Shown here: piece after piece, positions 39,601-54,264 of the stretch | Layout: every line of letters begins with the position of its first letter | Numbering within the stretch: position 1 is the stretch's first letter | Source of the DNA: Trichoplax adhaerens | Taxonomy: Eukaryota > Placozoa > Uniplacotomia > Trichoplacea > Trichoplacidae | DNA length: 64,000 nucleotides | Direction of reading: 5' to 3' | Assembly (NCBI RefSeq): GCF_000150275.1 | Contig: NW_002060954.1 | Span: forward strand, 1,144,074-1,208,073 | Program-made: the position numbers and the translations under genes | Notes under the pieces: generated by a model | The model's input: the letters and a program-made list of their open reading frames with translations, nothing else | The model's database searches: none | Told to the model about the DNA's origin: nothing

Positions 39601-40873
39601 CTTTCGAAAATCCGATAATAGTATGTGAGTGGTTTATAAAAATACGTAAGACTATTTGCTAGCGAATGGTACAAACGCTCGTGTGCTAATTCCAGCTTTT
39701 AGTTGATATCATATCAATGAGTACTCAGCATTTATTGTTAGCTTATTTATACCAAAGTAATATTTGTGACTGTCATTGATGATGCTGATGAAGTAGCGCG
39801 TATGCACTGTACAATCTGAAAGGAATCCTAAATTTATCCCACTGAAATCATTCGGTATAGATGAATGATTTATCTGGAGTTGATCGGACAGTCTTGACGT
39901 TATCGTTCATTAAAGGATTATCTATCAGAAAGATATCCATAATTAGTTTATCTACTTAGTTCTAGCAACTGATGGAATACTGCTGCGAGATTTATTCTTT
40001 CATATTACTAGTATGCAAAAGTTGCAATTTCATTGATTTTTTTTGTGTTTTATTTACCGGTATGAAATTTCTTTGCTATACCGAAGAAACAGCAGCTACA
40101 CTATCTCAATCCGCTCACTCCATGCTAAATAATATAATTACACTGTAAAAATGGTAGCCGGATTTTTCGTAGCACAATACTGAACAGGATTGCCTATACA
40201 ACCGATATCATATCCAAATTAAGTTCAATAACCTACGAAAGACATTTTCTTCTTCTATTTTATCTATCTGGCAAACATGAAACCGATAAGGAAACATATG
40301 TAATGCTTACCTTAAATGTAGATATTATGCCTAACCGTTTTTATAGATCACATGATCAGTACTTATCTAAGAATATGTAGTAGTTTGTGGTGGTGGAACC
40401 TAAGTGCTGCTTTTCTGACACAGTTTGTAAGCTTAACCGTTTGATATTCCTTGAGATTCCAATAATTCAAGATTTTAGTATTTTATGACAATGTTTGTAT
40501 AGGAAAACGAGATTGAAATGGTTAACATAGAGCAAAGAAATAAGAAATTTTACGATAAAACTATTGCATTTTAATATGGATTAATTTTCTGTATGTTGTA
40601 CATTACTAATTGAGGAATAAGTGGTTTAAAAATAAATTGGATTTCCTAAAATTCATTTATCTACAACAACTTAGCAATTATGCTCATCTGTAGGGTATTC
40701 AAAACTTAATGATTAAATTAAGATTATTATTGTCTACTTTTGCACGTGCTTTCGTTCAGTTTATCTTTAATTAGTCTATTCTCTTAGCATAGAAGAAAAA
40801 ATACTTATGGCCTCTACAATTGTTATTGATTACGTCAAATAGCTTAAATCAAGATCGAGACTTTCTATTTTTA

Positions 40874-41035
40874 TACAGTATCCCAGTTGTTAAATACATG
40901 AATAGATTTGACAATGTAGATTTAAGTGACAAGATTAACACGATTCTCCTCCCCCATTTCTACTTCCATTTGCGTTTCTTCCTTATTTGTCTTATTCCGA
41001 TACGTAAATCTCGATTGTCCATAAAAATCTGCTAA
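40874..41035 (+). pseudogene. Possible decayed piggyBac-like transposase fragment
   Basis: Within an open frame of 71 codons, the stretch IPVVKYMNRFDNVDLSDK followed by a hydrophobic HFYFHLRFFLICL resembles the conserved P-x-V-x-x-Y-N-x-x-M-G-G-V-D-x-x-D segment and following helix of piggyBac (DDE_Tnp_1_7) transposases. The two glycines and the Met are replaced. No other transposase segment or terminal repeat was found. The resemblance is judged by eye only and may be chance. Confidence 0.2.
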
Positions 41036-44000
41036 TGCCTATATTCATTTAGATATTTAATTACCTATTGAAACCATTTTAGAAAATTTTCCTTACATAG
41101 TCTTCCTCATTAACTAATGTTATGCCAAAATTCAAAAAGGAATTGAAAATATTTGTCAAATCCTCTAATCATTTTTAATCATGCAGTCCATCCTATATGT
41201 TAGCTACTGCACAAATCCATTCCAAGCCATGGTAACGGATTAGCAATATTTGAGAGAGTATCAGAAATCCTTAGAGTACGAATCGTTGGTAATTCTTTTG
41301 CATAGAATAAAACCGTAAAATTTTATTTTTTCTTATCTTTTAATTCGTATTCCAATGGTAGTCTATTTTAAGTATCAGGTGGTACGCATATGTACAGACA
41401 TTTATCTTTCTTTAACATTGTAGTTGCTGGTCTCTATTTGATAATTCGTTAGTCCTTTATTTTAAGGTACGAGAGAAAAATTAGTTTACGTTTAGTACTG
41501 TGCTTGATATCTATCACCTCTACAACTAGAATTTGACAAAGAATTTTATTCCATTTTGAGCTTGACGTGAATATTATTACATGTATCTTAAGTTCAGAAT
41601 TAATATATTTATGTAAGACGGCATCATAAACAAAAAATATAAATCGACAAAACTGGAGATAAACATGATATCTAGCAATTTGCTACCAGCCTTACTGACT
41701 GATACTGATCAAAATCCTTTAATAGCTATTGTATTACTTATCATATCAATCCTATTATATTTTTTTAAATCATTAGTTTCTTGCTAAAGTAAAGCTTAAT
41801 TGACCTGAAACTAAAGGACAGATATTCTGGAAGACCTTTAAAGTTAAGAAAAGTTGCAAAGGCCCTGAAGGTAAATCACTCTATTTAGTTTAATTTAACT
41901 TTCGAATTTACGAAATAGTTAGAATAGCAGTTTAATCTGCAGTATTCCTATGTTATTTAAACTCTTTCATCGATATTTTCCGTTAACACATCTACAAGTA
42001 TATTCAATGTTTAATAACGATAAGATAGTTTGATTAGAAACTGGCGTGTACTATCGAACAATAAATGATTACAACGTGAAATTCTTGGATTGAAGTAATA
42101 ACACTTATCGAAAAATACGAATAGTCCTATTCATCCATTGAACTTTTATACTGATCTAATACTACATAATGGTTTCTTGCTAAATTTTTAAGCCAATTAC
42201 TCTACAATCATAATTACTTCTCTAGGATCAATTTAACATTTGATAGTATAATATTTATCGAGATTCTCTACTATGCACTATTTACATGTAATAGAGAAAT
42301 ATAATTGATATCAGTAGTCCACTGGCTTGATCATAGACATTAATGGGTATCTTAAAATGGAAGAGGCTGGCCAAGATTGATAGACATAGTCATATTACTG
42401 TTAACCATATTCAAGGGGTATTGGGAAGTAAAATGAAAATTACCCTTAATAAAATGTAGCTATAATGCCCTGTATAAGGTTCTGCATTATTCAGAAATTG
42501 ACAAATTGTGCCGAGTAGTGGTTTAAATGTATGGTGAAGAATTATGGTATTTACAACAATTAGCTTTGTTTGGGCTTGGTATTTATAGGAGATCATGCTT
42601 CATTTTATGCCGGTTGACTAACTATTATTTTTCAGCATTTGATGCTTACCATTTAGTTAAGGTGATGGCTAGAAATCATCGCTAATTTATTGACATCTAT
42701 TTGTTAATTAACATAGCTATACTTAGTAATAAGTACAGTTCTTGGAATTTAATTAGTTTTAAAATTAAAATATAAGCTGATAGTAATAGTTGTCGATATC
42801 TGAAAAAATAAATACCAGCAAGCTCTGTCTCTAGCCTAGTAATTCATATTAGCGATTTACAGAGTTACTTTTATCCCCATTGCGATACAGCGAAAGTTTT
42901 GATTAACCTACAAACTTCATGCTAATCACAGCTTAATGAAAAGGATTAATAGTTAAATTAAATGCTTATACAGCCTAGCTCTGCAAATAAATACGAAATT
43001 GCAGATAAGTCTAAAAAAAAGATTTTAAGAAACTTTCTTACTTACACTTTGTTCAACAATAAATCGGAAACGATACTTACGTAAGTTGATAAGTTGAAGT
43101 CCTTAATGAAAAGGTTATTGTTAATTGTAACTTCCTTTAGTACTACTTTGCCCAATGGTATCTAAAATTTGGCTTATGCCTAGGATACCTTATTAAATCG
43201 TAACGTCTAAAAATAGCGATACTGCGCACATTTAAATCTCCTACAAAACTATAGTACAGCTAATTTGTTCGTATCGATTCTTGCCTGCAATTATGGCTTT
43301 CTACTGAATATTTCGCACTGAGAGATATATAGCTAAAACGCAAACCGAGATTAGGAATTGCAAGTCCCTTATATTGAAACGAAGCTACTTTCGTTGACAT
43401 TTCAATTACCATATCAACAATATTCAAGTAATTGACGCTAGGGTAATTAAAAGGATAGAAATACTATTACCTATGACTGCTAACTCAAGATTAAACTTAT
43501 ATGTTACGGTACTTTATAAGTCTAATATTATAGCTAATTCACATAGGAAAAACTGCATTTCCTTCATATTTCTGTAGGTACAGTTTTATATATCTTCATT
43601 TTGCATCTTCAAACCGTGTTCATCGTTAATTAAAATTTCTTATCTATATTAAATATAATTAAACTTAGTATAAAGTTTAGGTTTTAATTTACAGTTAAAT
43701 GCCAGTTATAGCAACTTGAAAGGGATCTTTAAGATTTAAACTTACGCATAGATAATTTATACCCCGGCAGCTATAGAATTTCTACTGATTACTTTGCGTT
43801 GTGTTGGAGTTACTTTCTGGAACGTTTGCTATGCATGCAGCGGTTATTGTTGGTAATTTGTTCAGCTAATCTTAAAATTTTTCTAACAAAACCTTAAAAC
43901 ATGTAACATAGAAGACTTTACTAGTTACAAGTCCTTATATGCATATAGATCACAGTGCTTGGAAATTTAGTGGTTTGAACATAGAAACCTTAATAGCATA

Positions 44001-47000
44001 TTGTATTAGTCTATTATCCTTGAATAGCGTATAAATGGAACCCTTGTATTATATTATGCAAGAGCTTTAGCAGAAAGATCAATTTACATTACGGTTTATA
44101 AAACTGAGCAATATCGAAGGATTATTAGAGTTGTGATACTCGATCACGTACGAGTACAGCTAGTAGAAGAAGATCTGCCCCTTAAATAGTTTAGATTAAA
44201 CCGACAGTCAGGTTTAGTACATAAGTTAGATAATTAATATGGTACTTAAAGATATTGATATTAGAGTCAATTCGTGTTTTACTGGAGTTTACGGTATCTA
44301 ACGAGGTTATAATCATGAAAATAGAGTAGCTTGTTACTTTTCTTACAAATGCATCCATGACATTTTAGAGTTGAGAGTATTCCCTGATAAATAATCCGAG
44401 TAGTAATCTCAATATTACCGAATGTTCTTATAAAATATTAACACGATATTTACATCTGAGATACATTATACGACTAAGAGAAATTTATATAATTCTTAAT
44501 GGAGCCAATTATATCTTACTTGATAAATCAAAGCAATATAATTATTTAAATCATAGAATATCCAGGTATCATTTATAGTAAAAATAATTAAATTAGCATA
44601 TTGTCTATATTGCTATTGCTAAGAATTGAGACTTTGAAATAATACTGATAAGATTATGAATCGTAAAAGGGTTACAGAAATTATGAATATCAGCGCTATT
44701 GTAAGTAAAGTACTAATTTTAATTTTTAGTAACATAAACTACAACAAAATTTGATTCCAGGTACATGTATCTGTAGCGTTTAAGAATTTGTAATTGTAAA
44801 ATCTAAATCAGAAACTAACTTGCTATAAACAATGTTGTTGACCGCTATGGGGAGATGAGAGTGCAATCAAGGCATTATATAAAATAAGTCCATCTAACTA
44901 AAAACGACTTTTCGAATATTATTGCAATCATGATGCACCAATTTGCTTTATGCTACTCATCTACAATATAATTTATTAACTGAATGTTTTACCAAGTGAG
45001 GATCTTAACGATAGTTATAACTAGAGCCTTCAGTTCCTTAATATTTGTATTCCATATTAACGATCTATCATACCCTGTTAGCCTAAATTTCATGTTGGAG
45101 TTATCATCAATGCTGTATTTTTATCAGTAATGACATTCTATCAATGGTATACAGTCCGAGACGAGTTTTGCCCAGTGTTCTATACAAAATAAGATACGGC
45201 ACTAGTCAATATGCATACTTTGTTTCATTTCGTAAGGAAAAGATGCTTTCTACTTTATAGAATAGATTTATAATCTGTATTGTCTTTCGATGGATTATTA
45301 TCGAAAATTTTTTGACCTATTCTATATCTTAATCATCGATTTAGGTAGGAGATATTAAACTATCTCAAGTATAACCAACCTTTTATTCGATTGAGTTCGA
45401 TCATTTGATTGTAAACAGGATGGATATGTCATAATTAATAGAATGTGTTGTCTTTGTATTAAGATGATAATAATGATGAATTTAACTTTTTGACTGTGAT
45501 TACGTGTTCCTAAGATCAAAAAGCATCACATGTTTTAGTCAACTGCTACCATAATTATTTTAACGTTAAATAGAGTAAAAGTTATGACTTTATACTGTAC
45601 ATTTGAGATTCTAAATGATAAGAATAACTCTAATAACATTATATAGTGGATAATTCGATTGTCCACGTATATAGACCATTAATATAAAGATTAAGCTGCC
45701 ATCTCTGGTTATTTTAAAGATTTATATCTATAATAATTAAAAGAATTTCTTGAATAGCTGAATTACAACACTATTGATGAATAAGTGATGCTGGTAGACT
45801 TATTACCATTAGTGTTGTCTCTTAATTTAATTATAGCAATAAGATAACATACATTTATCAATACAATCTGTAGTTCAAAGAAAAGGTCAAACTAATGACT
45901 TGTTGCCCAATTAAACAGAAAGAAAGTAGTATTTTTTTTAATTGAATTGATAGTGGCGCCACAGCTAATTATCTAAGTATTATCAACGACGATTTCCTTG
46001 CTCTTATTGTTATTTGCCAAGTGTTGTTTCCCATCATTTCCACCTGGAGTAACTTTTACTTTAATTGCTTCTATTATACTATTTCGTCTAAAGCAATACT
46101 TTAAGATAACAGGCCTATTATCGAACACTTGATGATAAGTGGCTACTCGATAAATTTATCATCATCGCAACTGAAACTTAATAATTTACATTTATTTCTG
46201 TGGAGTACTACATATATATTAGCAAATACTAATAAAAGCCAGTTTGAAAAATCTACTTTATGTAATAGACGCAAAATGTACATTTTTTTGAGTTCGTTGG
46301 AAGGGCCTGTTCGTGCTCATTCTATCATAAAGTTGTCTATTTTTACCTATAGATATATATAATATGGAACAAGCACTGCAATTGGCTTTTATTATATAGT
46401 CAAAAAATTTAACTGATATCGATATAATACATATAGTATTAACAAGACTTACGCTTGGATTCCCTGCATCCATGATTGTGAAAGTTAACAAAGATGAGAT
46501 GGTCATGAATTATCTAAGAAAAACATACTTGTTTTTGTTATACATCATTTGATCTTCACCCTTGGCGATTGTTTTCCCTAAAAATTTTATTGTATCAATG
46601 CACCATATTCAGTGCCAAAAGTAAATAGATTTTGCTTCTATTACAGAGCTAAAGACGAGATATTGCTGAGATTTTGATGACTGTCAAGTAAATAGATTCA
46701 TAGTCAAATTGAAATATTCGGTTATTTATATCCTCTATATATGGGCTTTTAAATTACACGTGCAAGAATAAAGTCATTAGTATTAGTTATTAAAATTTAA
46801 GGATTGGTTTTAATAGGAAAGGCTTGAGCCATGCTGTCTAGTATTGAAATTGTTCATTTCCGATCAACTGTGTTGGCATCATCATCCAATGCTATCGTTA
46901 TAAGACATGAATTCAAACAAAAGTAATAATAACAAATGTGATCTCGATCTCATTTTTTATCTTAATTATTTCAATACTTATTATTTTACTACATTAATGA

Positions 47001-50000
47001 ATTTTAATGAAAAATAATACCGATGGAAGCGATTGTATACCTTTAAGTTATCAGGAATGATGTGGGGAGGGGTACTTTGAATGAAAAGGAAATATCGGGC
47101 TAAGCATTATCACCTGACAATGTCCAAACGGCATATAAATAAAATGGACTGGATTGCATGAAGCTTTATAATGCTTAAGCACAGTGTGCTGTTAATTGAT
47201 ATCATTTTGTTTCTTTTCCAATAATCCTCTATCAAGAATATACGCATATATCGGCAAATATCGAATGACAAATATCGCTAGATATATTTTTAATCTTATA
47301 GCTATTACAAAATTAATCATTATTAATATTATTAGTACGATTTGACTGAGCAGATTTTCGTAGGCAGTAATAGTTATCGTTAATTTTCCGTATACATGAT
47401 TATAAAGAAATATAGCTGTGTTTATTAAACATAGAGCGTACTAGATATGGAATTTAAGTAAAGTATGAGTGAATAAAATAACGATAAACAATGTGGGTGT
47501 TCAACTTTTGATAATTACCCTTATCATAACCTTGAACTTTTGTGAATTTCTATTTCACCTATTTTGCTTCCGCTGACAGAGTAAAAATGACTCTCCTGAA
47601 TAGGCTTGAACACTTTCGAGCAACGATTTTCTCTATTCAAGAAGTAAAATTAACTTTATTGTGATCCTCTTGATCTAAGTCTATATTTCTATTATACCTA
47701 TTGATCTTTCGATAAAAAAATAACAAAATAACTATTGTGATTTTGAAGTAACGCTGTTCTAGACCATACTTGTGATATCTGTAGCCAAGTATTGAAAAAT
47801 GCTCATAGAATTCATTTTTCATTATAATGAATAATTAGAGCACTAGGCTGTTGCCAGAATCTGAAAGCAATTTTTTCAATTATCAAATATATTATATTGA
47901 AAAATAGTCATTTTTATAATAAGTAATACCTGTTATATTTTTGAAATCATTTTAGATTCCCTATAATTGTAATATGTTAATGGCATCTTAACTCAAATTG
48001 ATTGTGTATTTGATCCTTTTACTTTAGTGTTTATCCAGTGGTTGCTTAAAGTATTTTCCTTTAATAAGAATTTCAAATAGCCCATCAGAAAACAACTTTA
48101 ACAACCTGCAAGAAAGATTCTGAAGGACATTGCAAATAACGGTATGTGTGACTAAATTCGTACAAGCTTACGCGTGTATATACAATCTCATGAATACATA
48201 AATATTTATCTAGCACTCGTACTATTTCTAAATTGATTGCACGACACACTTTAAGACCATCGTTAGAGTAAAAATTGCTTTAAATAGTGGACGAATGTAA
48301 AATACCTCGTGAAGATAACTTTATGCTAGGAACTAGTACATTATTAGTAAGATATCGTAAGCAAGAGTAGCTAGCAAAACATGTAGAGTACTGCGGTACC
48401 AATTGCATATTGATCAAGAAATTAGTTGATCTTCAATTGTATATTCTAAATGAGAATCATTCGTTTTGCCGAAAATTATAGCGTCTCGTTACTTAGGTAA
48501 AATTAGTTTTAACATTTCTTTCAAAATTCGTAGTATTAGCAGATAATAGGTAGTGAACAAGAAGCGTAGGAACGTCATCTGAGATAGAAATATAGTAGTG
48601 TATGAGCTATTATATCATTTTTGAACAATCGAAATACAGTATTTGACTTTCTGTTAGATAAAGTGGGCAAATATATTTCTATATATGAACAGAATTAGCA
48701 ATCAAGAAGAGTTAATTATCTGTTATGAAAGTGAAACTTATCTATTTGACTTATTTATTCAGTAGTAGATAGGATGGTATAATTATTTTCCAAGTGAAAT
48801 TACTTTATTGAAGGCTCTATTTTAACACTCTAGTGGGAATTGAAAGCATTAAAACGAAACTCTGAGCCTCACTCACTCTATAGAAATTATCTTTGTAATT
48901 ATATTTGTCTCTCACAGTACTGCAATGGAAATGAGGAAAAGTCTGCCAATTTTAACATATACTAATCCTAATATCGTTATTTAATGTCACAAATGCGCGT
49001 GTGTAAATTTCTGTTAAGAAGTCAAGGCCAGTATCATAAGACCTCTTTTGATAAAATACAAAGTTTTTTTTACTCATTCTGCGGGAATAAATTATATTTT
49101 TGTGTCCGAGATTAGAATTTTTATAAGAATTAGCAATCACGAAGGGAAAAGAGTAATTTAAAATGAATTTTTATTAGGTTTTAGACACACGTATACACAT
49201 ATCTTAGAGAGTGAAGCTGATAATCAATAGTCGGAAGAACTATAAATTTTTGAAGTAAATTTAAAACAGCAATTGTTTGGAATCAATAATGCAGTTATCC
49301 CATTGCTTGCCATGTATCAGCGATACGAAAAGATGGAAAAAGAGTTAAAAGCAGTTTAATCCGTAAGAGCGACTTCTCTTAGTGTTGGCAATAGGAAATC
49401 GCCAGTAGTGGAGTGGTACCGTAGGAAAATGCTGAGGAAGACAGGTCGAACAGTAGATGGGTAGTGGTTAATTTCACGTTTCCAATTTTGATTTATATGA
49501 TGACAATTACAGTAATAGAACTTTCTAATAAGGGATTCTTTCGCTCCGTAATGTGATATCTGTTACGATGTTACCTCACCGTTAGGGTAGTTTAATAATT
49601 ACAGTAGTAACTAATATGGAAAATATCCATATTTATAGTACCAGGGAAGATAAGTAAGGTCTTAACGTGGATATTATTTGTGATAGTTTATTACATATTT
49701 GATATTGATTATTACTATGTATAGATAGTAGTAAGATGATTCAAATTCTAGCTATTGATACTTGAATTAGACAGCATCCACGCTTAGATTAAGATTAAAT
49801 ATGAGTAAGAGATTAAAAATATTTACTAATAGAAAAGCTATGTAAGGAATATCTCAGTTCGAGATATCTCTACTAGTAAGGTATAAAAATAATACTGTTG
49901 TTATTTACAAATTAGGGAGTTTCTATATAAACGGGAACTTTTAAGTAGAGTTGTGTGGTGAAAAGTTGTAGATGTGTCTATACTAATAAAAGTTCTATCT

Positions 50001-53000
50001 TTACGGTACGTCGCTGTGTGTGTTTAACTTTTATTAAAGGGGAGTTTAAGTCAGTAATTACTTATAGACTTTTACTGTACGTTTCCTTGTCCCAGAGATG
50101 AAATTGTTTAATTCAACTAGACTGATTCTAGCACAATAACAATTTATCCAAAAGTAATATTATTCCTTTCTTGCATATGGTTGATTTACAAATTCGTGTA
50201 TTAAACTTATGATGATTCTATTTTGTAATTTGAAGATTGAGAACAAAAATTGATATCATAGAATAGAAGGAATCCTATATCTGATATTACCTTTTATTTT
50301 AAAATATGTTAAACTGTAATACAACTGACATGTGACATTTCGAAAATGAAGCGTACAGAGGTTTCTGCAATAACAAAATATCGCGTACGCAAAATTAGAT
50401 TATTCTTATGTTGCCTAATCTAATAGGTCAATACTTCAGACAAGGGCTAAGCCTAAAACCAGTGATTCTCCGATATTTCTATTTATAAAATATATTCCAC
50501 TACACTAAATGATTTATTAGAGGCATTGATGAAATTTGGAGGTTACAGTCATACTATGTGCAGTATATAGCTTTTGTAGAACTATGCAAAATCAGGGTAC
50601 TAAAATTTGAAACTGGATACGATTCTTCACAAAATAATATACGAGTTTCATGCACTTAAAATCAATCAATGTTTTCAATTTATTACACCATCTGTTTGTG
50701 AATTAACATAGATGCATAAGTCTTCTTATATCCTATTTTCGTAAACTACAGTATCTTATTTTGGCAAGACAATATGCTGCATATAGCAAGATTTAATCTT
50801 CTGGATCGATCAGTAATTGGAAAAATTAAACGTATCACAATAGAATTTCCTTTCATGATTAAGAATCGATTAATATTGCCAACTTTAATGCAGGTTAAGA
50901 TCATATAGATTTATTAAAGTGGCAATACTTAAAATATGAATATTGAAGGAGTGTTCTAAATTTTAATTTTCGAAAGATCGTATTGCAAAGGGATAATACA
51001 GTCTTATCAGAAAGATACTAAACAATATCTTTATTTCGGCTATCTGTAGTAAGAATTTCTTTATTATGCTTGTATTGGGAAATAACGTATTCATATAGGG
51101 GCTATTTATGTATGCAAGCGTAAAACACATTATAAATTACTTGGTGACACATGGCCTAAATTTATTTTTAATAATTAAGATTTTAACACTTAATCCAAAA
51201 CATCTGTTACTTTTTTCTGATTAATTTAACTTATAAGTATGAGCAATTGCACATATATATATGAATTAGATGTAAGCATTAAATTCGTATTTTATCAAAT
51301 CACGGCAGTTATTCAGCTTAATCAGCTCAAATTGCACGATTTTACGATCAAATAATATATCAAAGCAGATTAATGATATGGATATGTAACTTCCAGTTGG
51401 TTGGTAAGTCACTTTGAATATTTTTAGTTTAAGTACCATTCCAAGGTACTTTTTAAGATATCAATACATCGCTGTCTCTATCCATCGTAGATTGCTTAGC
51501 AGATAAATAGTAGTCGAAAGATTCTTTTTAACCAGTGTATAGCGTAATGATTCTATTGCAATTAATCTATCACTTCATTAATTTTTTTGTATTGAAAATG
51601 TATAAAATAATATAGTACTCCGTAGCTTAAATTGTAGTGTACTATGCATATCTTGATTGGATAGTTTGATAACTTCAATCTTGCTTAGAATATGTAGCAT
51701 ACTAGGTGTTACAATTAGGTTTTAAGTCGCTTGGTAAGGGAAAGATCTACTGCAGTGCCTCACTTACTGGTGATAGTTACGCAGTCACTGAAATCTCTTT
51801 AAAGACAACTAGTCATTAAACTATATTATTTAGTACTTAAACTGGATATCACAATAAAGATCCAGCAAGATATGCGCCTTGAGAGAGTTCAGGGGATTAG
51901 TCAGACCTTTTGCGATCTGTAACAGCCTGTAAGATTTTCGTAATAATCTTTGCTGTAACATTAATATTTTTTAATCTTCGATCTTCTTATCGTAGTCGCC
52001 ATGATGAAGTGTATAGGACATTTTACGACGTACTGTAATTTAATATATGTTAAAGGCCTATCGTACTTATAGCATTAAGTTTTTATGTCACAATTGCTGA
52101 TTAGAAATAATATCGAGTTGCACACAATATCTAGCATCGAAATTATAACCCTAGGCGCTAGTTGTAGGCGTACATCTGTAACGTATCATGATATCCATTT
52201 TTTTGAGGGAACTGATATGCTTACTTTCCGTTTTAATATATGCTGGCTTGATTACAATTACATCAGAGTACCAGCTCCGTTGTTTAGCTTTGAAATCTAT
52301 GCTGAACTTCTGAATTTATGCTATAATTATCACCGAAATATTAAAAAATTTATAGTTATTCACAGGCATACAAGTGATACAACTCGCATTAATTGAATTG
52401 TTCAAAGTATTTGAAATAGCACGAATCATTGCTATCAAATGGCGAATAAATTATAAGAAAACACCGTTGCTTTGGGATATACTAAATGAGATACGTTGGT
52501 TAAGGGGGTAGACTAATAAATTCAGTATCGTTACTATTCTGTAGTCGTAGGAGCAATTTAACTGATCAAATACGATCCAAGATTTGAGATTGAAACCGAA
52601 TCAACGAAATATTTATGAGAACTTTTAGTCCATATAATTTTTGTATTATTTGAATTGGCTTGGCTTGCAATCCATACGGCTCTTGGATTTTTGTAGTATC
52701 ATATCTAATTACGCTAACGACGCCTTAGTAACGAATTGCTAGCTAATAATCACAAGAGAAAGACTCAATCGCATTTTGAATCTTTTATTGTAATAATATG
52801 ATAATATGAGATTACTTCAGATCAAATCAAATCATTTTATAGGTGTAAGCTCACATGTTTATCGTTAAAGATGAGCACTCAAGCAATTTAGTGAAATTCA
52901 ACCTATCGCAATAGATAATATATAGTCGATTAAACTTCTAACATATATTCTCTCAATGAATTAATGTTTTCTTATTTCAAATGATACATGAGAGAGCTTG

Positions 53001-54229
53001 TTGTTGCTGCTATCCTGAGCAATGCGGCTATGACATACTGTATGACTTGGTATATCAAATGCTATAATTTACAAAAATAGAGGTTTAATTTTTAAAGGCT
53101 GGATAAACCCTTCACGCATATCGATGTTCATAAATAGTACGAACGTATTATGTCCGGCTACTCGTAATAATTTTTAGATAATGGTACAATCACTCTCAGG
53201 CATAGGAGCCTAGATTCTGGCTATTTCGATTCTTAGATAATGCGAAGTTATGCGGTTTGATATGCTTTCAAAACGGGATATTAGTCGAGCTAATCCCTAA
53301 TTAGAGTTTGGATTCATTTCTGTTTTTATACAATTAATTTACTAATGGGATGGATTGCTAACGAATATCGAATGTACGATATTGTAATACTACTAGCATA
53401 CCATTGCAGTAATCTAAGAACAAGAATTGCGTATAACTAATTTAAAATAACAAGATCAGTGTGTCGTATCATATTTTGATTAAGATTTGATCAGAAGCGA
53501 GTAAGAAAGGAGAATTACGACATCTCAAAATCTACAAAACATACTACCGTTGTATTAAACCTCAGCTTGTTAATAGTATCACAAAGGATGAGAACGGTTT
53601 GACTATTATCTACCGGTAATTTTCTATCTTCTGCATATAAGACGGAAATTTACTGACTTTAAAGCGCTAGGCTTAAAAATACGTCAGTAAAGGTCAAAAT
53701 TGCCATCTGTTTTTATTCCCGCTAATATGTTAATTTAAACTAGTTATAGTTATTCATTTGTTAAGGAGATATTAAAATTGCCTTTGGAGATAAATGACTA
53801 TTGTTAAATTTATTATACTTTGAAACTAATTGAAAGTAAACTTCCATCAGTAACACAATTGATATCTCAAACAATATTAGATAATATCAATTTGATTTAT
53901 CAATTGTAATCTGCCTATCAATAGAGATCATCTGTTGAACTGCCTGTTCATGCCTAAGTGGATAGACATTAGATATGAAAATTAAATGCTAAATTATAAT
54001 ATTAAAACTTGCAATGGTACATCATTGCTTGTCAACCATGCTTCTTTAAATACTAAAAATTCTCCGAAACATAAGGGTTATACAGTGTTTTAAACTCATA
54101 TTTCTTGGTATATATATGCAGTAAAATTATACTCATTATTCAAATTTATAAAAACACAGTAACAGTAAGAGAAGCGGATAGATCAAGACTGTTTTAGAAA
54201 AAGTGATCATTTAACTAGACAAAGATCAT

Positions 54230-54264
54230 TAAATTTGATTGAGTAGGTGGTCCAATCAAATTTA
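54230..54264. repeat. Inverted repeat, 12-base arms, 11-base loop
   Basis: TAAATTTGATTG at 54230-54241 pairs perfectly with CAATCAAATTTA at 54253-54264. A related weaker pair (AATCAAAT / ATTTGATT) lies at about 54751-54777. Possible small MITE remnants or paired homeodomain/CCAAT-like sites. Confidence 0.6.

Noticed and set aside
42075-42091. CGTGAAATTCTTGGATT, which resembles a conserved stretch of 18S rRNA
   Set aside because: Only about 16 bases match from memory. Flanking sequence does not follow rRNA, and a chance match of this length is not excluded, so no rRNA gene is called.
46129-46506. Overlapping plus- and minus-strand frames of about 80 codons
   Set aside because: Both are low-information AT-rich frames that shadow each other. 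No domain or start context.
52085-52396. The longest open frame of the gene-free interval, 103 codons
   Set aside because: Ile/Tyr/Asn-rich composition typical of AT-rich random frames, no recognised motif, no splice context. Kept as background.
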